A DNA stretch of 64,000 nt. Source: Aquimarina aquimarini. Its GTDB lineage: Bacteria; Bacteroidota; Bacteroidia; Flavobacteriales; Flavobacteriaceae. How positions within the stretch are numbered: the stretch's first letter is position 1; every line of letters starts with the position of its first letter. The stretch lies in assembly GCF_900299535.1 (NCBI RefSeq), contig NZ_OMKE01000010.1:186001-250000 (forward strand). The letters are read 5' to 3'. A program made the translations under genes and the position numbers. The notes beneath the pieces were generated by a model. That model searched no databases, had not been told where the DNA came from, and saw nothing but the letters and a program-made list of their open reading frames with translations. This document shows positions 53,946 to 62,760 of the stretch, in pieces.

Positions 53946-54746
53946 TTATTTTATAGTAGGATACCAATCTAGTTGTATAACTTCTATATTGGGATCTATC
54001 GATACCATTTTTTTAAATTTTTTAACATCACTTAAACCTTGTGGTCCTTTAAAATGGTATGGGTATACTTGCTTTGGTTTAAACTCTAATACTGCATCGG
54101 CAGCACTCTCAACAGTCATAGTATAAGGTAGGTTCATGCATATAAACGCCATATCTATATATTGTAAAGCTCTCATTTCGGGGATATCTTCTGTATCTCC
54201 AGAAAAATAAACACGTTTTTTACCCAAGGTAAGAATATAGCCATTACCTCTACCTTTTTTATGAAACTTCAAGGCTTCTTCTCGTAAATTATACATGGGA
54301 ATAGCTTCTATAGGGATGCCTTGTATTTCTTTTACATCACCGTTATTCAAGATGATCAGATGATCTGTATATTTTGCAGGAAGTTTTTCGGCTACAGCTT
54401 GTGGCGCTATTATTTCAGCATTTGATAAATCTAGACTATCTAATGTTTCTATATCCATATGATCACCATGTACATCAGTAATAAGAACTAAATTGGCAGG
54501 TTTTTTATCTTTAAAAGGGGCGAAACCTCCTGTAGGGTCTATGTAGATTGTTTTTTCTTTCCATTCAAGGATAGTAGTTGCATGTTGTATTGCATGAATA
54601 GAGATGTCACTTTTAGGTTTTTCGGGTGTTTTTTGAGGTGCTTGTAAGGTAGTTTCATTTGTGCTCTTAGGAGCTTCTTGTTTTTCTGATTTACAATTCA
54701 AAAAAACAAGACCAACTAATGCAATGTAAAGGGGGTAAAACTTCAT
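53946..54746 (-). CDS. MBL-fold hydrolase lipoprotein
   Basis: The 266-residue exported protein has a lipoprotein signal (…VFLNC) and a Pro/Thr-rich linker, then a metallo-beta-lactamase fold with ITDVHGDHMDI (metal-binding His and Asp), YFSGDTEDIPEM and YPYHFKGPQ. It belongs to the same broad UPF0173-like group as the cytoplasmic hydrolase in the menaquinone cluster, but it is anchored outside the cytoplasm. The substrate is unknown. Confidence 0.9.
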   Translation of the reverse strand: MKFYPLYIALVGLVFLNCKSEKQEAPKSTNETTLQAPQKTPEKPKSDISIHAIQHATTILEWKEKTIYIDPTGGFAPFKDKKPANLVLITDVHGDHMDIETLDSLDLSNAEIIAPQAVAEKLPAKYTDHLIILNNGDVKEIQGIPIEAIPMYNLREEALKFHKKGRGNGYILTLGKKRVYFSGDTEDIPEMRALQYIDMAFICMNLPYTMTVESAADAVLEFKPKQVYPYHFKGPQGLSDVKKFKKMVSIDPNIEVIQLDWYPTIK

Positions 54747-54964
54747 GACAAATTGATTTTTGTGTTTAATTTGGATTTAAAAGATAAGAATAATGAATGA
54801 TATATAAGTGGGGAGGTCAAGTATATTAAGGGAGGAGATACTATTTTGAAATTATTTTATTTGTACTCCACTGTAAATATGAGGAATACAAGAAGGTTTT
54901 GTTGTACGTGTAATTATGCGTTAATTTTGTTTTTTTAAGTCAAATGCTTTCAAAAGGGAGAAAT

Positions 54965-55720
54965 TTAATTGCTTACCCATAATTTAATAGCCATTGTAAT
55001 TACCATTATGATTAAAAATATTTTGACCAATCCTTCTCCTTTTTTTACAGACCACCGACTGGCAATCCATCCGCCTGAAGCATTTCCTATAGCGAGTACA
55101 AAACCATAGATATAATCGATTTGATTATTATATATAAAAACAGCTAGGGCTCCAATGGTGTATATAAAAACTACAAGCGCTTTGATGGCATTTGATTTTA
55201 CAAGATTTAAGTGATTTATAGAAGTTAGTCCCAGCAAAATAAATATTCCAACACCAGCTTGTATAAACCCTCCATAGATACCAATGAGAAAAAACACAAA
55301 TATTGATATCCAGAGATGCTTCCCTTGTGTCCTATCTACTAAATCCTGAATATTTATTTTTGGTTTGAATACCATAAAAAGAACAACGATAATCATTACA
55401 ATGGCAAGAATTTTATTGAATGTATCTCCTTTGATATCTACCGCAATTCTAGCGCCTATTAAAGAGCCAATAAGTGCAGATATACCTAGATATATTCCAA
55501 AAGAACTAGGTTTGATGCCTTTGCTTTTGAAACCAGCAATAGAAAAAATAGATTGAATGAAAATTCCGATACGATTTGTGCCGTTTGCTACAGCAGGAGG
55601 TAACCCCATAAAAATCAATAAAGGTAATGTGAGTAAAGATCCTCCTCCTGCAATGGTATTAATAACTCCTGCAATAAACCCAATACATGCTAGGATAAGA
55701 AGGAGTAAATATTCGTTCAT
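54965..55720 (-). CDS. TauE/SafE-family anion transporter
   Basis: The 251-residue membrane protein has about seven to eight helices and the family features GFIAGVINTIAGGGSLLTLP and GIYGGFIQAGVGIFILLGL, a two-fold repeated glycine motif. TauE/SafE proteins export sulfite, sulfoacetate or related anions. It is divergent from a SulP anion transporter gene, a possible link to sulfur or sulfate handling. Confidence 0.93.
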   Translation of the reverse strand: MNEYLLLLILACIGFIAGVINTIAGGGSLLTLPLLIFMGLPPAVANGTNRIGIFIQSIFSIAGFKSKGIKPSSFGIYLGISALIGSLIGARIAVDIKGDTFNKILAIVMIIVVLFMVFKPKINIQDLVDRTQGKHLWISIFVFFLIGIYGGFIQAGVGIFILLGLTSINHLNLVKSNAIKALVVFIYTIGALAVFIYNNQIDYIYGFVLAIGNASGGWIASRWSVKKGEGLVKIFLIIMVITMAIKLWVSN

Positions 55721-55756
55721 TGAGTTTTATAAATGATAAGTTGTGTACTATCTACT

Positions 55757-55764
55757 CAAAAATA
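55757..55764 (-). promoter_or_regulatory. Candidate -7 element for TauE/SafE gene
   Basis: The minus-strand TATTTTTG fits TAnnTTTG, 36 bp before the start codon; no good -33 box was found. Confidence 0.45.
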
Positions 55765-55844
55765 AGCATTTCTTTAAACTATAAATATAAATCCTATTGA
55801 AAAATAAGAAATTAACTTTTGAGAAAACAGAAATGTAAATTCTT

Positions 55845-55876
55845 TTGGTATAACTTCTCAAACTATTGTAGATTTA
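55845..55876 (+). promoter_or_regulatory. Candidate promoter of the SulP gene
   Basis: TTTG (55845-55848) and TAGATTTA (55869-55876) are 20 nt apart, a near-consensus promoter. It would start transcription near 55883, which leaves the expected translation start very close by. Confidence 0.5.
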
Positions 55877-55881
55877 CCTAA

Positions 55882-57654
55882 TTAATCAAAACTATATATA
55901 ACGTTAAAGCACTACATAAAATAATCCCGTTCCTTCAGGTTTTTAAAGAAAAAAAATACAATCGTTCTGTTTTTAAGGCCGATAGTATTGCTGGTGTTAC
56001 AGTTGGTGTAATTCTTATACCACAGGCTATTGCGTATGCGTTGCTTATGGGGGTATCACCTATCTATGGGCTATATGCTTGTTTGGTTCCTTTATTATTA
56101 TATGCTGTTTTTGGTACTTCTAGGCAATTAAGTATAGGACCTGTAGCAGTTACTGCAATTTTGGTCATGAGTGGTGTAAGTCAGCTTGCAGAACCATTTA
56201 CAGAAGAATTTATAGAATTGGTAGTGTTTTCTGGCTTTTTGATAGGAGTATTACAGCTTATTATGAGTGCCTTGCGAATGGGGTTCTTGGTAAATCTTAT
56301 TTCTCAACCTGTTATCTCAGGATTTATCTCTGCAGCAGCAATTATTATTATAGTCTCTCAGCTAGAACAAGGGTTAGGGCTTAATATTCCTGATTTTAAG
56401 CATACCTATGAAACTATAGGTTATGCGATTTATCACTTGTCAGAAGTTAATTTAATTACGCTTGGTATTTGCTTATTTTCTATTATTGGAATTACTGTAT
56501 TAAAAAAATGGAAAAACTCTTTTCCTGGTGCTTTGATGGTGCTTGTTGTGACAACTTTGATAACCTATTTCTTTGATCTTGAAAATAAAGGGGTTGCTCT
56601 TATTAAAGATGTACCGAGTGGATTACCCTCTTTTGCTATTCCAGAAATGAGTTACGATACCATGGTTGCTCTTATTCCTTCTGTACTTACTGTTACTTTT
56701 ATTGGATATGTAGGAAGTATTGGAATTGCAAAATCTATGGAAATGAAAAAAAGAGATCATACCATACGACCAAATCAGGAGTTATTTGCTTTAGGTATAG
56801 CCAAGGTTATTGGTGCTTTCTTTCAGGCAGTACCTTCTTCAGGAAGCTATAGTAGAACAGCGATTAATGATAAGGCAGGAGCTAAAACAACAGTGTCTTC
56901 TTTTGTTGCAGCGCTTATGGTGATATTTTCATTACTGTTTTTAACATCATTCTTTTATTATATTCCAAAAGCAGTGCTAGCCGCAATTATATTGGTATCT
57001 GTATTAGGGTTAATTAATTTTAGTGAAGCCAATTACTTATTCCGTCTTAGAAGGCGAGATTTTATAGTAATGATTATCACTTTTGTTGGAACATTAGTTT
57101 TTGGGGTAGAGAATGGTATTTTTATAGGGGTTGTATTATCATTTGTGTTTCTTCAGTATTATAGTGCTCGACCTCATATTGCAGAGCTGGTAAATATACC
57201 TCAAACTACATATTATAGAAATATTAATAGATTTCCTGATGCAGTACAGTCTGAAGTGTATTTAATTATACGTTTTGATAATCAGTTATATTTTGGTAAT
57301 TCAAGTTATTTTAAAGATGCTATTTTAGAATTTGTCTCCAAGCGAAAACCTTTACCTAGTTTTTTGATTCTAGATAATACAAATATGCATGATATAGACA
57401 GTACTGGTTTGCATGTGCTAGAAGATATTCAGCAATACCTAGACGGATTAGATATTCAGTTATTGATGGTGGGAACAATTGGCCCTGTAAGAGATTTCTT
57501 GAAACGATCAGGTTTTACAGATGAGTTAGGAGAAAATCGGTATTACTTAACAATTTCTGATGCTGTAGATTATGCTGAGAATCGTACTCAACACAAAGAA
57601 AAACATAAGGCAGCCGTGCAATTTAATGAGAAAAGAAGGTCTTTTCTGGATTGA
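55882..57654 (+). CDS. SulP-family sulfate/anion transporter, start codon unresolved
   Basis: The SulP transporter core is clear: about ten to twelve helices, including DSIAGVTVGVILIPQAIAYA and a C-terminal STAS domain (about residue 450 onward, with DNTNMHDIDSTGLHVLEDIQ). SulP proteins move sulfate, bicarbonate or other anions. The family's N-terminal region, PFLQVFKEKKYNRSVFKAD, is encoded directly upstream, but from the in-frame stop at 55879-55881 to 56041 there is no ATG, GTG or TTG. The TTG at 56041 would remove the conserved first helix. A non-canonical start (an ATA or ATC codon in 55885-55926) is likely, or the gene is damaged at its start. I give the full open frame. It is divergent from TauE/SafE. 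Confidence 0.85.
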   Translation, partial: LIKTIYNVKALHKIIPFLQVFKEKKYNRSVFKADSIAGVTVGVILIPQAIAYALLMGVSPIYGLYACLVPLLLYAVFGTSRQLSIGPVAVTAILVMSGVSQLAEPFTEEFIELVVFSGFLIGVLQLIMSALRMGFLVNLISQPVISGFISAAAIIIIVSQLEQGLGLNIPDFKHTYETIGYAIYHLSEVNLITLGICLFSIIGITVLKKWKNSFPGALMVLVVTTLITYFFDLENKGVALIKDVPSGLPSFAIPEMSYDTMVALIPSVLTVTFIGYVGSIGIAKSMEMKKRDHTIRPNQELFALGIAKVIGAFFQAVPSSGSYSRTAINDKAGAKTTVSSFVAALMVIFSLLFLTSFFYYIPKAVLAAIILVSVLGLINFSEANYLFRLRRRDFIVMIITFVGTLVFGVENGIFIGVVLSFVFLQYYSARPHIAELVNIPQTTYYRNINRFPDAVQSEVYLIIRFDNQLYFGNSSYFKDAILEFVSKRKPLPSFLILDNTNMHDIDSTGLHVLEDIQQYLDGLDIQLLMVGTIGPVRDFLKRSGFTDELGENRYYLTISDAVDYAENRTQHKEKHKAAVQFNEKRRSFLD

Positions 57655-57703
57655 TATGATGTTTGTCTATAGTAATAAGTAATACATTTTAAGAGATTTA
57701 GAA

Positions 57704-58669
57704 TCAGTCTTTTTCATATAAATGTAACTTCAAACCCATTCCGTAATTGGTATTATTGTTTTTGATAAGGTTGTTGTTTTGACTATACTTACGATCAAAA
57801 CGTTGCCAAGTTCTATTCTTAAAAAATACTCTTCGTGTAAATGTCTTATAGGTATTTATTTTATCTGTAAAAGGAAGCAGAGGTCTAAATGTTGTAGACA
57901 CCTTTACTGTACCTTTACGAGTTTGAATTTCACTATATTTTTTGGTTTGTTGTAGCTTTCCATTTTTATCTGCATACCCCATTACTTGTATAGAAATGAA
58001 GATGCCTTCTTTGGGGATAAAAACTTTGTACTCGGAAATATCAAGCTCAAAATTGGATTTATCTTTATCAGAAACATTAAATATAATGTCCTCATAAGGT
58101 AGTCTTTTATCAGGATACCCTTTGTTATTTTTATAAAATTGCATTTTGAATAGTGTCGAAAACGATTGGTCTTTTCCAGAGTTACGATTTGATGATTCTG
58201 TTTTAACAGGAAGGTATACAGATGCAATTTTGGTAGATTTATCAGAATCTTTAGGAAAAAAAACTGCGATTTCAGATTCTACCGTAGGTAACCAGCTCTT
58301 GAAATAATCATTATGTACAATAGAAGCTAATTTACGAGTCTTATATTTTCTTTTCTTTTCTGCTATGATATATACCTCTTTGAGTTCTGCTATATTTTGA
58401 GGTAACATTATTTTTTGAGGTAATGAGGCTGTTGATAAGGCTATTTCTTTGTGTCCTACAGCAGATATGTATAATGAATCTATATCGGGATACCATTTTT
58501 TTGAAAAACGAAAATTACCATCACCATCTGCAAATGTACCATTTCCATTTCCAAAAGAAATTGTAGCATAGGATATAGGTGTTTTTTGTACTGAGTCAAG
58601 TACAACGTAAGTCTGTGTATAGACAATTTGAGCTAAAAAAAGCAAGAATATTGGGGGTAGCTTTTTCAT
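57704..58669 (-). CDS. Exported CarboxypepD-reg-like protein
   Basis: The 321-residue product has a signal peptide (…FLAQIVYTQ) and an N-terminal carboxypeptidase-regulatory-like beta domain (about 20-95, with YATISFGNGNGTFADGDGNF). The rest is a region with SSNRNSGKDQ and a Lys/Arg-rich tail that I cannot place in a family. It is likely periplasmic or outer-membrane associated. It is convergent with the SulP gene. Confidence 0.8.
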   Translation of the reverse strand: MKKLPPIFLLFLAQIVYTQTYVVLDSVQKTPISYATISFGNGNGTFADGDGNFRFSKKWYPDIDSLYISAVGHKEIALSTASLPQKIMLPQNIAELKEVYIIAEKKRKYKTRKLASIVHNDYFKSWLPTVESEIAVFFPKDSDKSTKIASVYLPVKTESSNRNSGKDQSFSTLFKMQFYKNNKGYPDKRLPYEDIIFNVSDKDKSNFELDISEYKVFIPKEGIFISIQVMGYADKNGKLQQTKKYSEIQTRKGTVKVSTTFRPLLPFTDKINTYKTFTRRVFFKNRTWQRFDRKYSQNNNLIKNNNTNYGMGLKLHLYEKD

Positions 58670-58871
58670 TTAAATTGGGGGATTAAAGAAACTAAAATAA
58701 TAAAATATATTCAAAATAATACGATTATCATGCCAAAGAGTTTTGGTAAGCTATACTATTTTTATAATAATTTGTTTTTTATAAGAATAGAATTTAAGGA
58801 AGATCGTTTTCTTGTATAATAGATGAAATAATTAATCAACTATTCATTATTTTATACTAAAATGTATTTAT

Positions 58872-58887
58872 GTATATTTTAATGTAC
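58872..58887. promoter_or_regulatory. HipB operator-like site 1
   Basis: GTATAT-TTTA-ATGTAC: a 6-4-6 inverted repeat with one mismatch. It is the most distant of three similar sites ahead of hipB. Confidence 0.45.
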
Positions 58888-58960
58888 TATAAATGCTTTT
58901 TAAGCTTTTAAAATATAATTAATTATTCTTAAAAAATAATATTAATATTTTATTAATAAA

Positions 58961-58976
58961 GAATATTAAAATATAC
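58961..58976. promoter_or_regulatory. HipB operator-like site 2
   Basis: GAATAT-TAAA-ATATAC: a 6-4-6 inverted repeat with one mismatch; its centre is 41 bp from that of site 3, about four helical turns. Confidence 0.45.
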
Positions 58977-59001
58977 TTTATTTGTTTTTTAAACTTTTAA
59001 T

Positions 59002-59017
59002 GTATATTTTTATATAC
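59002..59017. promoter_or_regulatory. HipB operator-like site 3
   Basis: GTATAT-TTTT-ATATAC: a perfect 6-4-6 inverted repeat ending 16 bp before the hipB ATG, in the position expected of an autoregulatory operator. Confidence 0.55.
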
Positions 59018-59032
59018 TTTAATAATTGATAA

Positions 59033-59362
59033 ATGAAATTGAATAACCTTTCAGACGAACAAGTATTAATAGAACTTACTCGCAGAGTAAAACAAAAGCG
59101 TTTAAACCTTAATGTGACGCAAGATGAATTATCTAAGAAAGCAGGGGTGCATGTGCAAACGATTAAGAATTTTGAATCAGGAAAAACAACAACCTTATTA
59201 ACTTTTATTCAGGTACTACGTGCATTAGGGGATTTAGATGTGTTTGATTCTTTTTTTCCTGATCCAGGGGTTAGCCCAATTGAGTTGTTGAAGCTAAAAG
59301 GGAAAGAGCGAGAAAGAGCATCTCGTAGTTATAAAAATAAAAATGAAGACCCGTCATGGTAG
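59033..59362 (+). CDS. hipB: HipB-like antitoxin (XRE-family repressor)
   Basis: The 109-residue product has a Cro/C1-type helix-turn-helix (about 10-70), with VKQKRLNLNVTQDELSKKAGV and VQTIKNFESGKTTTLLTFI, and a C-terminal tail rich in Arg/Lys (GKERERASRSYKN). HipB binds operators ahead of hipBA and holds HipA inactive. It overlaps hipA by 7 bp, which favours coupled translation. Upstream are three matching inverted repeats that fit autoregulation. Confidence 0.92.
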   Translation: MKLNNLSDEQVLIELTRRVKQKRLNLNVTQDELSKKAGVHVQTIKNFESGKTTTLLTFIQVLRALGDLDVFDSFFPDPGVSPIELLKLKGKERERASRSYKNKNEDPSW

Positions 59363-60639
59363 ATGTAATAAAAATTACTTTATGGGGAGAAGAATTGGGG
59401 GCATTGAGCTGGGATAACGATAAGAAGTTTGCGTCTTTTGAATTTTTTTCTTCGTTTTTAAGTAAAAACCTAGATGTATCACCAATACATATGCCGATAC
59501 GATCATCAGTAAAAAAAATATATAGCTTCCCTAGAATAAATGAAGATACTTACAAAGGATTACCAGGGATGTTATCTGATGTTTTGCCTGATGATTTTGG
59601 GAATAGACTGATTGATCAATGGTTGGTGTTGAATAATATTCCTAAATCTAAATTTACACCCCTTGATCGATTGTGTTATATAGGTACTCGTGGTATGGGG
59701 GCCTTAGAATTTCAGCCAGCCAAACGAATAGGGCAGGTGCAGGTCAATACGCTAGAGGTTGATAAATTAGCGAAATTAGCAGAAAAAATACTTAATACAA
59801 GAGAAAATCTTACACTTAATCTTTCTGATACAGAACATCTTAATGAATTAATTAAAGTAGGAACTTCTGCGGGAGGACAACGTGCAAAAGCTATCATAGC
59901 GTATAATTCAAAGACGCATGAAATACGATCGGGACAAGCTATAGCTCCAGAAGGGTTTGAGCATTATATGTTTAAATTTGACGGGGTAAATGATGCTACG
60001 CTCGGAGACCCAAAAGGATATGGGAGGATAGAATATGCATATTATTTGATGGCATTAGATAGTGGTATTGATATGGAGCATTCTTTATTGTTTGAGGAAC
60101 ATGATAGAGCGCATTTTATGACAAAGCGTTTTGATCGTTATCATAATCAAAAAATCCATATGCAAACGTTGTGTTCGATAGCACATTTTGACTATAAATC
60201 CCCAGGTTCATATTCTTATGAAAATGCTTTTGAGGTAATGCGTCAAATGAGGTTGTCTCATATTGATGCTATACGGTTGTATAAAAGGATGGTATTTAAT
60301 GTTATTGCTCGTAACCAAGACGATCATACAAAAAATATCTCTTTTTTAATGAATAAGAAAGGAGAGTGGAAATTATCTCCTGCTTATGATGTAACATATT
60401 CATATAACCCAGAAGGGATTTGGACAAGTGTGCATCAGATGTCTGTAAATGGTAAGAGGGATGATTTTGTTATGAAAGATTTGATTACTATAGGAGAAAA
60501 AATAAGTTATAAAAACTGTAAAGAAGCAATAGAACAAGTTATAGAGGTAGTGTCTAATTGGGGAATGTATGCTCAAAAAGCTGGAATTCCAAAATTACAA
60601 GCAGATGTATTAGCTAAAGCATTTCGATTGAGCTTATAA
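59356..60639 (+). CDS. hipA: HipA-family Ser/Thr kinase toxin
   Basis: HipA kinases slow growth by phosphorylating a target, in E. coli glutamyl-tRNA synthetase. The 427-residue product has the HipA N-terminal subdomain (about 1-120), a Gly-rich loop GTSAGGQR (169-176), catalytic Asp in NQDDHTKN (320-327, Asp322/323) and DFG-like Asp345 in SPAYDV. The kinase residues look intact, so an active toxin is likely. The target is unknown in this lineage. It overlaps hipB by 7 bp. Confidence 0.94.
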   Translation: MVDVIKITLWGEELGALSWDNDKKFASFEFFSSFLSKNLDVSPIHMPIRSSVKKIYSFPRINEDTYKGLPGMLSDVLPDDFGNRLIDQWLVLNNIPKSKFTPLDRLCYIGTRGMGALEFQPAKRIGQVQVNTLEVDKLAKLAEKILNTRENLTLNLSDTEHLNELIKVGTSAGGQRAKAIIAYNSKTHEIRSGQAIAPEGFEHYMFKFDGVNDATLGDPKGYGRIEYAYYLMALDSGIDMEHSLLFEEHDRAHFMTKRFDRYHNQKIHMQTLCSIAHFDYKSPGSYSYENAFEVMRQMRLSHIDAIRLYKRMVFNVIARNQDDHTKNISFLMNKKGEWKLSPAYDVTYSYNPEGIWTSVHQMSVNGKRDDFVMKDLITIGEKISYKNCKEAIEQVIEVVSNWGMYAQKAGIPKLQADVLAKAFRLSL

Positions 60640-60751
60640 TAGCTTTAGTTTTTAAGTTACATTTGCTGCTATTATAAATTATGCTGTAAGGACTGATAGT
60701 TATGATTAATGATAAAATTTGTCTGAAATAGCCTAAAAAAATATAAGGCAG

Positions 60752-61585
60752 ATGAAAAAAGCAATCTATTTTATGCTTCTCAGTGCTGTGTTTTTTACAA
60801 CATTGAATTTGTTTGTTAAGTATTTGGCAAAATTTGGTGGAGCACAATTAGTTTTTTTTAGAGCCTTAGGCTCTTTGTTTTTTACAATGAGTTATTTGCT
60901 ATGGAATAAAATCCCTATGTTAGGGAATCAAAAGAAATTATTGATTTGGCGTGGATTGGTGGGATTAACTTCTATGGGGTTGTTTTTTATGTCTGTAAAT
61001 TATCTTCCTATTGGCTCAGCAGTATCATTGCGATATTTGTCTCCAATTTTTGCTACAATTCTGGCTGTGTTTTTTCTTAGAGAACGAGTGAAACCAATAC
61101 AATGGTTGTTTTTTTTGATGGCTTTTGGAGGCGTGTTAATGATAAAAGGATTTGATCCAAATATTGATTCTTTTGGTTTGTTGCTAATATTAGGGTCTGC
61201 TCTGTTTAGTGGGGTGGTGTATGTGTTGATTAATAAAATAGGTAGAGATGATCATCCTGTAGTGATTGTTAATTATTTTATGTGGATTTCTGTAATAATA
61301 GGAGGTGTTCTTTCTATTTTTAATTGGACAACCCCTGTTGGGGTAGAATATTTATTGTTACTGAGTTTAGGAGTTTTTGGATATTTTGGTCAACTATTTA
61401 TGACCAAAGCATTTCAATTACAAGCTACAAATAAGGTGGTGTCCCTTAAGTATATTGAAGTTCTATTTACAATGATTTTTGGAGTCTTTTGGTTTGGAGA
61501 TATATATCCTATGCTAAGTATACTGGGAACTCTATTGGTGATCACTGGTTTGGTGTTGAATATATGGTATCGCAATAAAAAATAA
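60752..61585 (+). CDS. EamA-family (DMT) transporter
   Basis: The 277-residue protein has about ten hydrophobic helices in two repeats of the EamA fold (drug/metabolite transporter superfamily), the first with RALGSLFFTMSYLLW and SAVSLRYLSPIFATILAVFFLRE. Substrates of this family are diverse metabolites and cannot be read here. It follows hipA by 112 bp and may have its own promoter. A large inverted repeat lies just after it. Confidence 0.92.
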   Translation: MKKAIYFMLLSAVFFTTLNLFVKYLAKFGGAQLVFFRALGSLFFTMSYLLWNKIPMLGNQKKLLIWRGLVGLTSMGLFFMSVNYLPIGSAVSLRYLSPIFATILAVFFLRERVKPIQWLFFLMAFGGVLMIKGFDPNIDSFGLLLILGSALFSGVVYVLINKIGRDDHPVVIVNYFMWISVIIGGVLSIFNWTTPVGVEYLLLLSLGVFGYFGQLFMTKAFQLQATNKVVSLKYIEVLFTMIFGVFWFGDIYPMLSILGTLLVITGLVLNIWYRNKK

Positions 61586-61607
61586 CACAAAAAGAATAGA
61601 GAAAAAG

Positions 61608-61730
61608 TCTATGGTTGATAATTGACCACTATCGTCATAAAGATCAAATGAACTTTAGGGATTTGAATAAAATTATAGTTTTGTAATTAAATATGAACCT
61701 AAAAATGTCAATAAAATTATCAACCATAGA
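61608..61730. repeat. 123-bp element with 16-bp perfect terminal inverted repeats
   Basis: TCTATGGTTGATAATT (61608-61623) and its exact complement (61715-61730) border a 91-bp interior with a nested TTTAGG/CCTAAA pair. It lies between convergent genes (23 bp after EamA and 7 bp before the stop of the next gene). It could be a MITE-like element or a large bidirectional terminator; no target-site duplication is clear. Confidence 0.55.
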
Positions 61731-61737
61731 GCCTTAA

Positions 61738-61989
61738 CTAAGAAAAATCTTCTCTGAGATAATACATTAGCTTGCCTTTATCAGTAAAGCTTTTTATAGC
61801 TAAAATCTCATCTGTGAGTTTGTTATAAATTACTTCAACAAACAGTAAATCTACATAGAAAATAGAGTAATAAAAATCTCGATTTCTATCGTTAATTGTA
61901 AAAAGGTGAATACCTCTATTCCAAAGGTCTTTGTATTTGTTATCTAATTGTTGAGCATTAAACTCTTGCTCTAGGGTAGTTTTACGCAT
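61738..61989 (-). CDS. Small conserved hypothetical protein
   Basis: The 83-residue product is cytoplasmic in appearance, with no signal or membrane segment. It starts MRKTTLEQEFNAQQLDNKYKDLWN and has aromatic-rich strands RDFYYSIFYVDLLFVEVIY, then KSFTDKGKLMYYLREDF. It seems conserved in Flavobacteriia, but I know no function. Its end lies close to the inverted-repeat element. Confidence 0.72.
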   Translation of the reverse strand: MRKTTLEQEFNAQQLDNKYKDLWNRGIHLFTINDRNRDFYYSIFYVDLLFVEVIYNKLTDEILAIKSFTDKGKLMYYLREDFS

Positions 61990-62291
61990 AAGTTATTCAA
62001 TTTTTAATTTGAGGGATTATAAAACTACGGAAAAACCGTAATAAAAACAAATTATTTTAACCTAATAAATTGAAAAACAATGTTTTTGAGCTAAATAATT
62101 GTTAAAATTATGTGTTTGAAGTGTTGTTTTGAGGAGATAAAACTTTAAAAAAAATACTGCCTTAGAATTTGTGTTTAGTTATTTTGTGCTCTTGTGTATC
62201 GGGTTTGTGTTCATAACACAACACAAAAGCATAATATGTAACATCAATCCTTTATTAGAAGTGTTGAAAGAATATAATTAACTTATAATTC
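61990..62291. other. 302-bp gap with a short hairpin
   Basis: A TTGTGTT / AACACAA hairpin (62205-62221) is seen. No coding frame or clear promoter with both boxes was recognised. Confidence 0.5.
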
Positions 62292-62666
62292 TTATTTTGA
62301 GATGTTTAATGTGTTTACTTTGGCGATAGAGTCACAATTCTCTATAAGCATTGTAAAGTTTTTTTCTTTAGTAGATCCTTCTATAAAATAAATTCGGCAA
62401 GAATCCAATTTAGTATTACTCTTTCCAAAATCTACACTACCAGAAGTAAGAATCTCTCTTATGTTGGAAGTGTCTATTTTGTGTGTTAGCATTGTGGTTA
62501 ATGCCTGTTCAGAAAAAGATTTTTTCTTAATTCTTATGTTTTTTAAGACTCTTGCTGTTGGGCTATAGTCACAAGAAGCTTTTTTTCCTCCTAGAAAGAA
62601 AAATAAAAGAATAAGACCAATAACAAATCCTCCTGAGTAGTAAAATAATCGATGTGCCAGTTTCAT
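62292..62666 (-). CDS. DUF4258-like membrane-anchored protein
   Basis: The 124-residue product has an N-terminal hydrophobic helix (about 7-27) that anchors it, followed by a domain with FSEQALTTMLTHKIDTSNIREIL and CRIYFIEGSTKEKNFTMLIENC. This resembles DUF4258 (small domains of about 70-80 residues with an RNase-like or toxin-like fold), but the match is moderate. It probably lies in the periplasm or membrane. It ends beside the 302-bp gap and is 94 bp from ald. Confidence 0.7.
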   Translation of the reverse strand: MKLAHRLFYYSGGFVIGLILLFFFLGGKKASCDYSPTARVLKNIRIKKKSFSEQALTTMLTHKIDTSNIREILTSGSVDFGKSNTKLDSCRIYFIEGSTKEKNFTMLIENCDSIAKVNTLNISK

Positions 62667-62760
62667 AAACTTAATGAAATATTATGGGGCCAAAAGTAAG
62701 TAAATTTTGGAATTTAAAGTAAGAAACTATACAAAGTTAATTAGGGTAGAGTGCACTGTT

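Larger units (their letters stand above)
58670..59032. other. 363-bp regulatory region ahead of hipBA
   Basis: A very AT-rich non-coding gap with three operator-like inverted repeats (58872-58887, 58961-58976, 59002-59017); no other feature was recognised. Confidence 0.7.
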
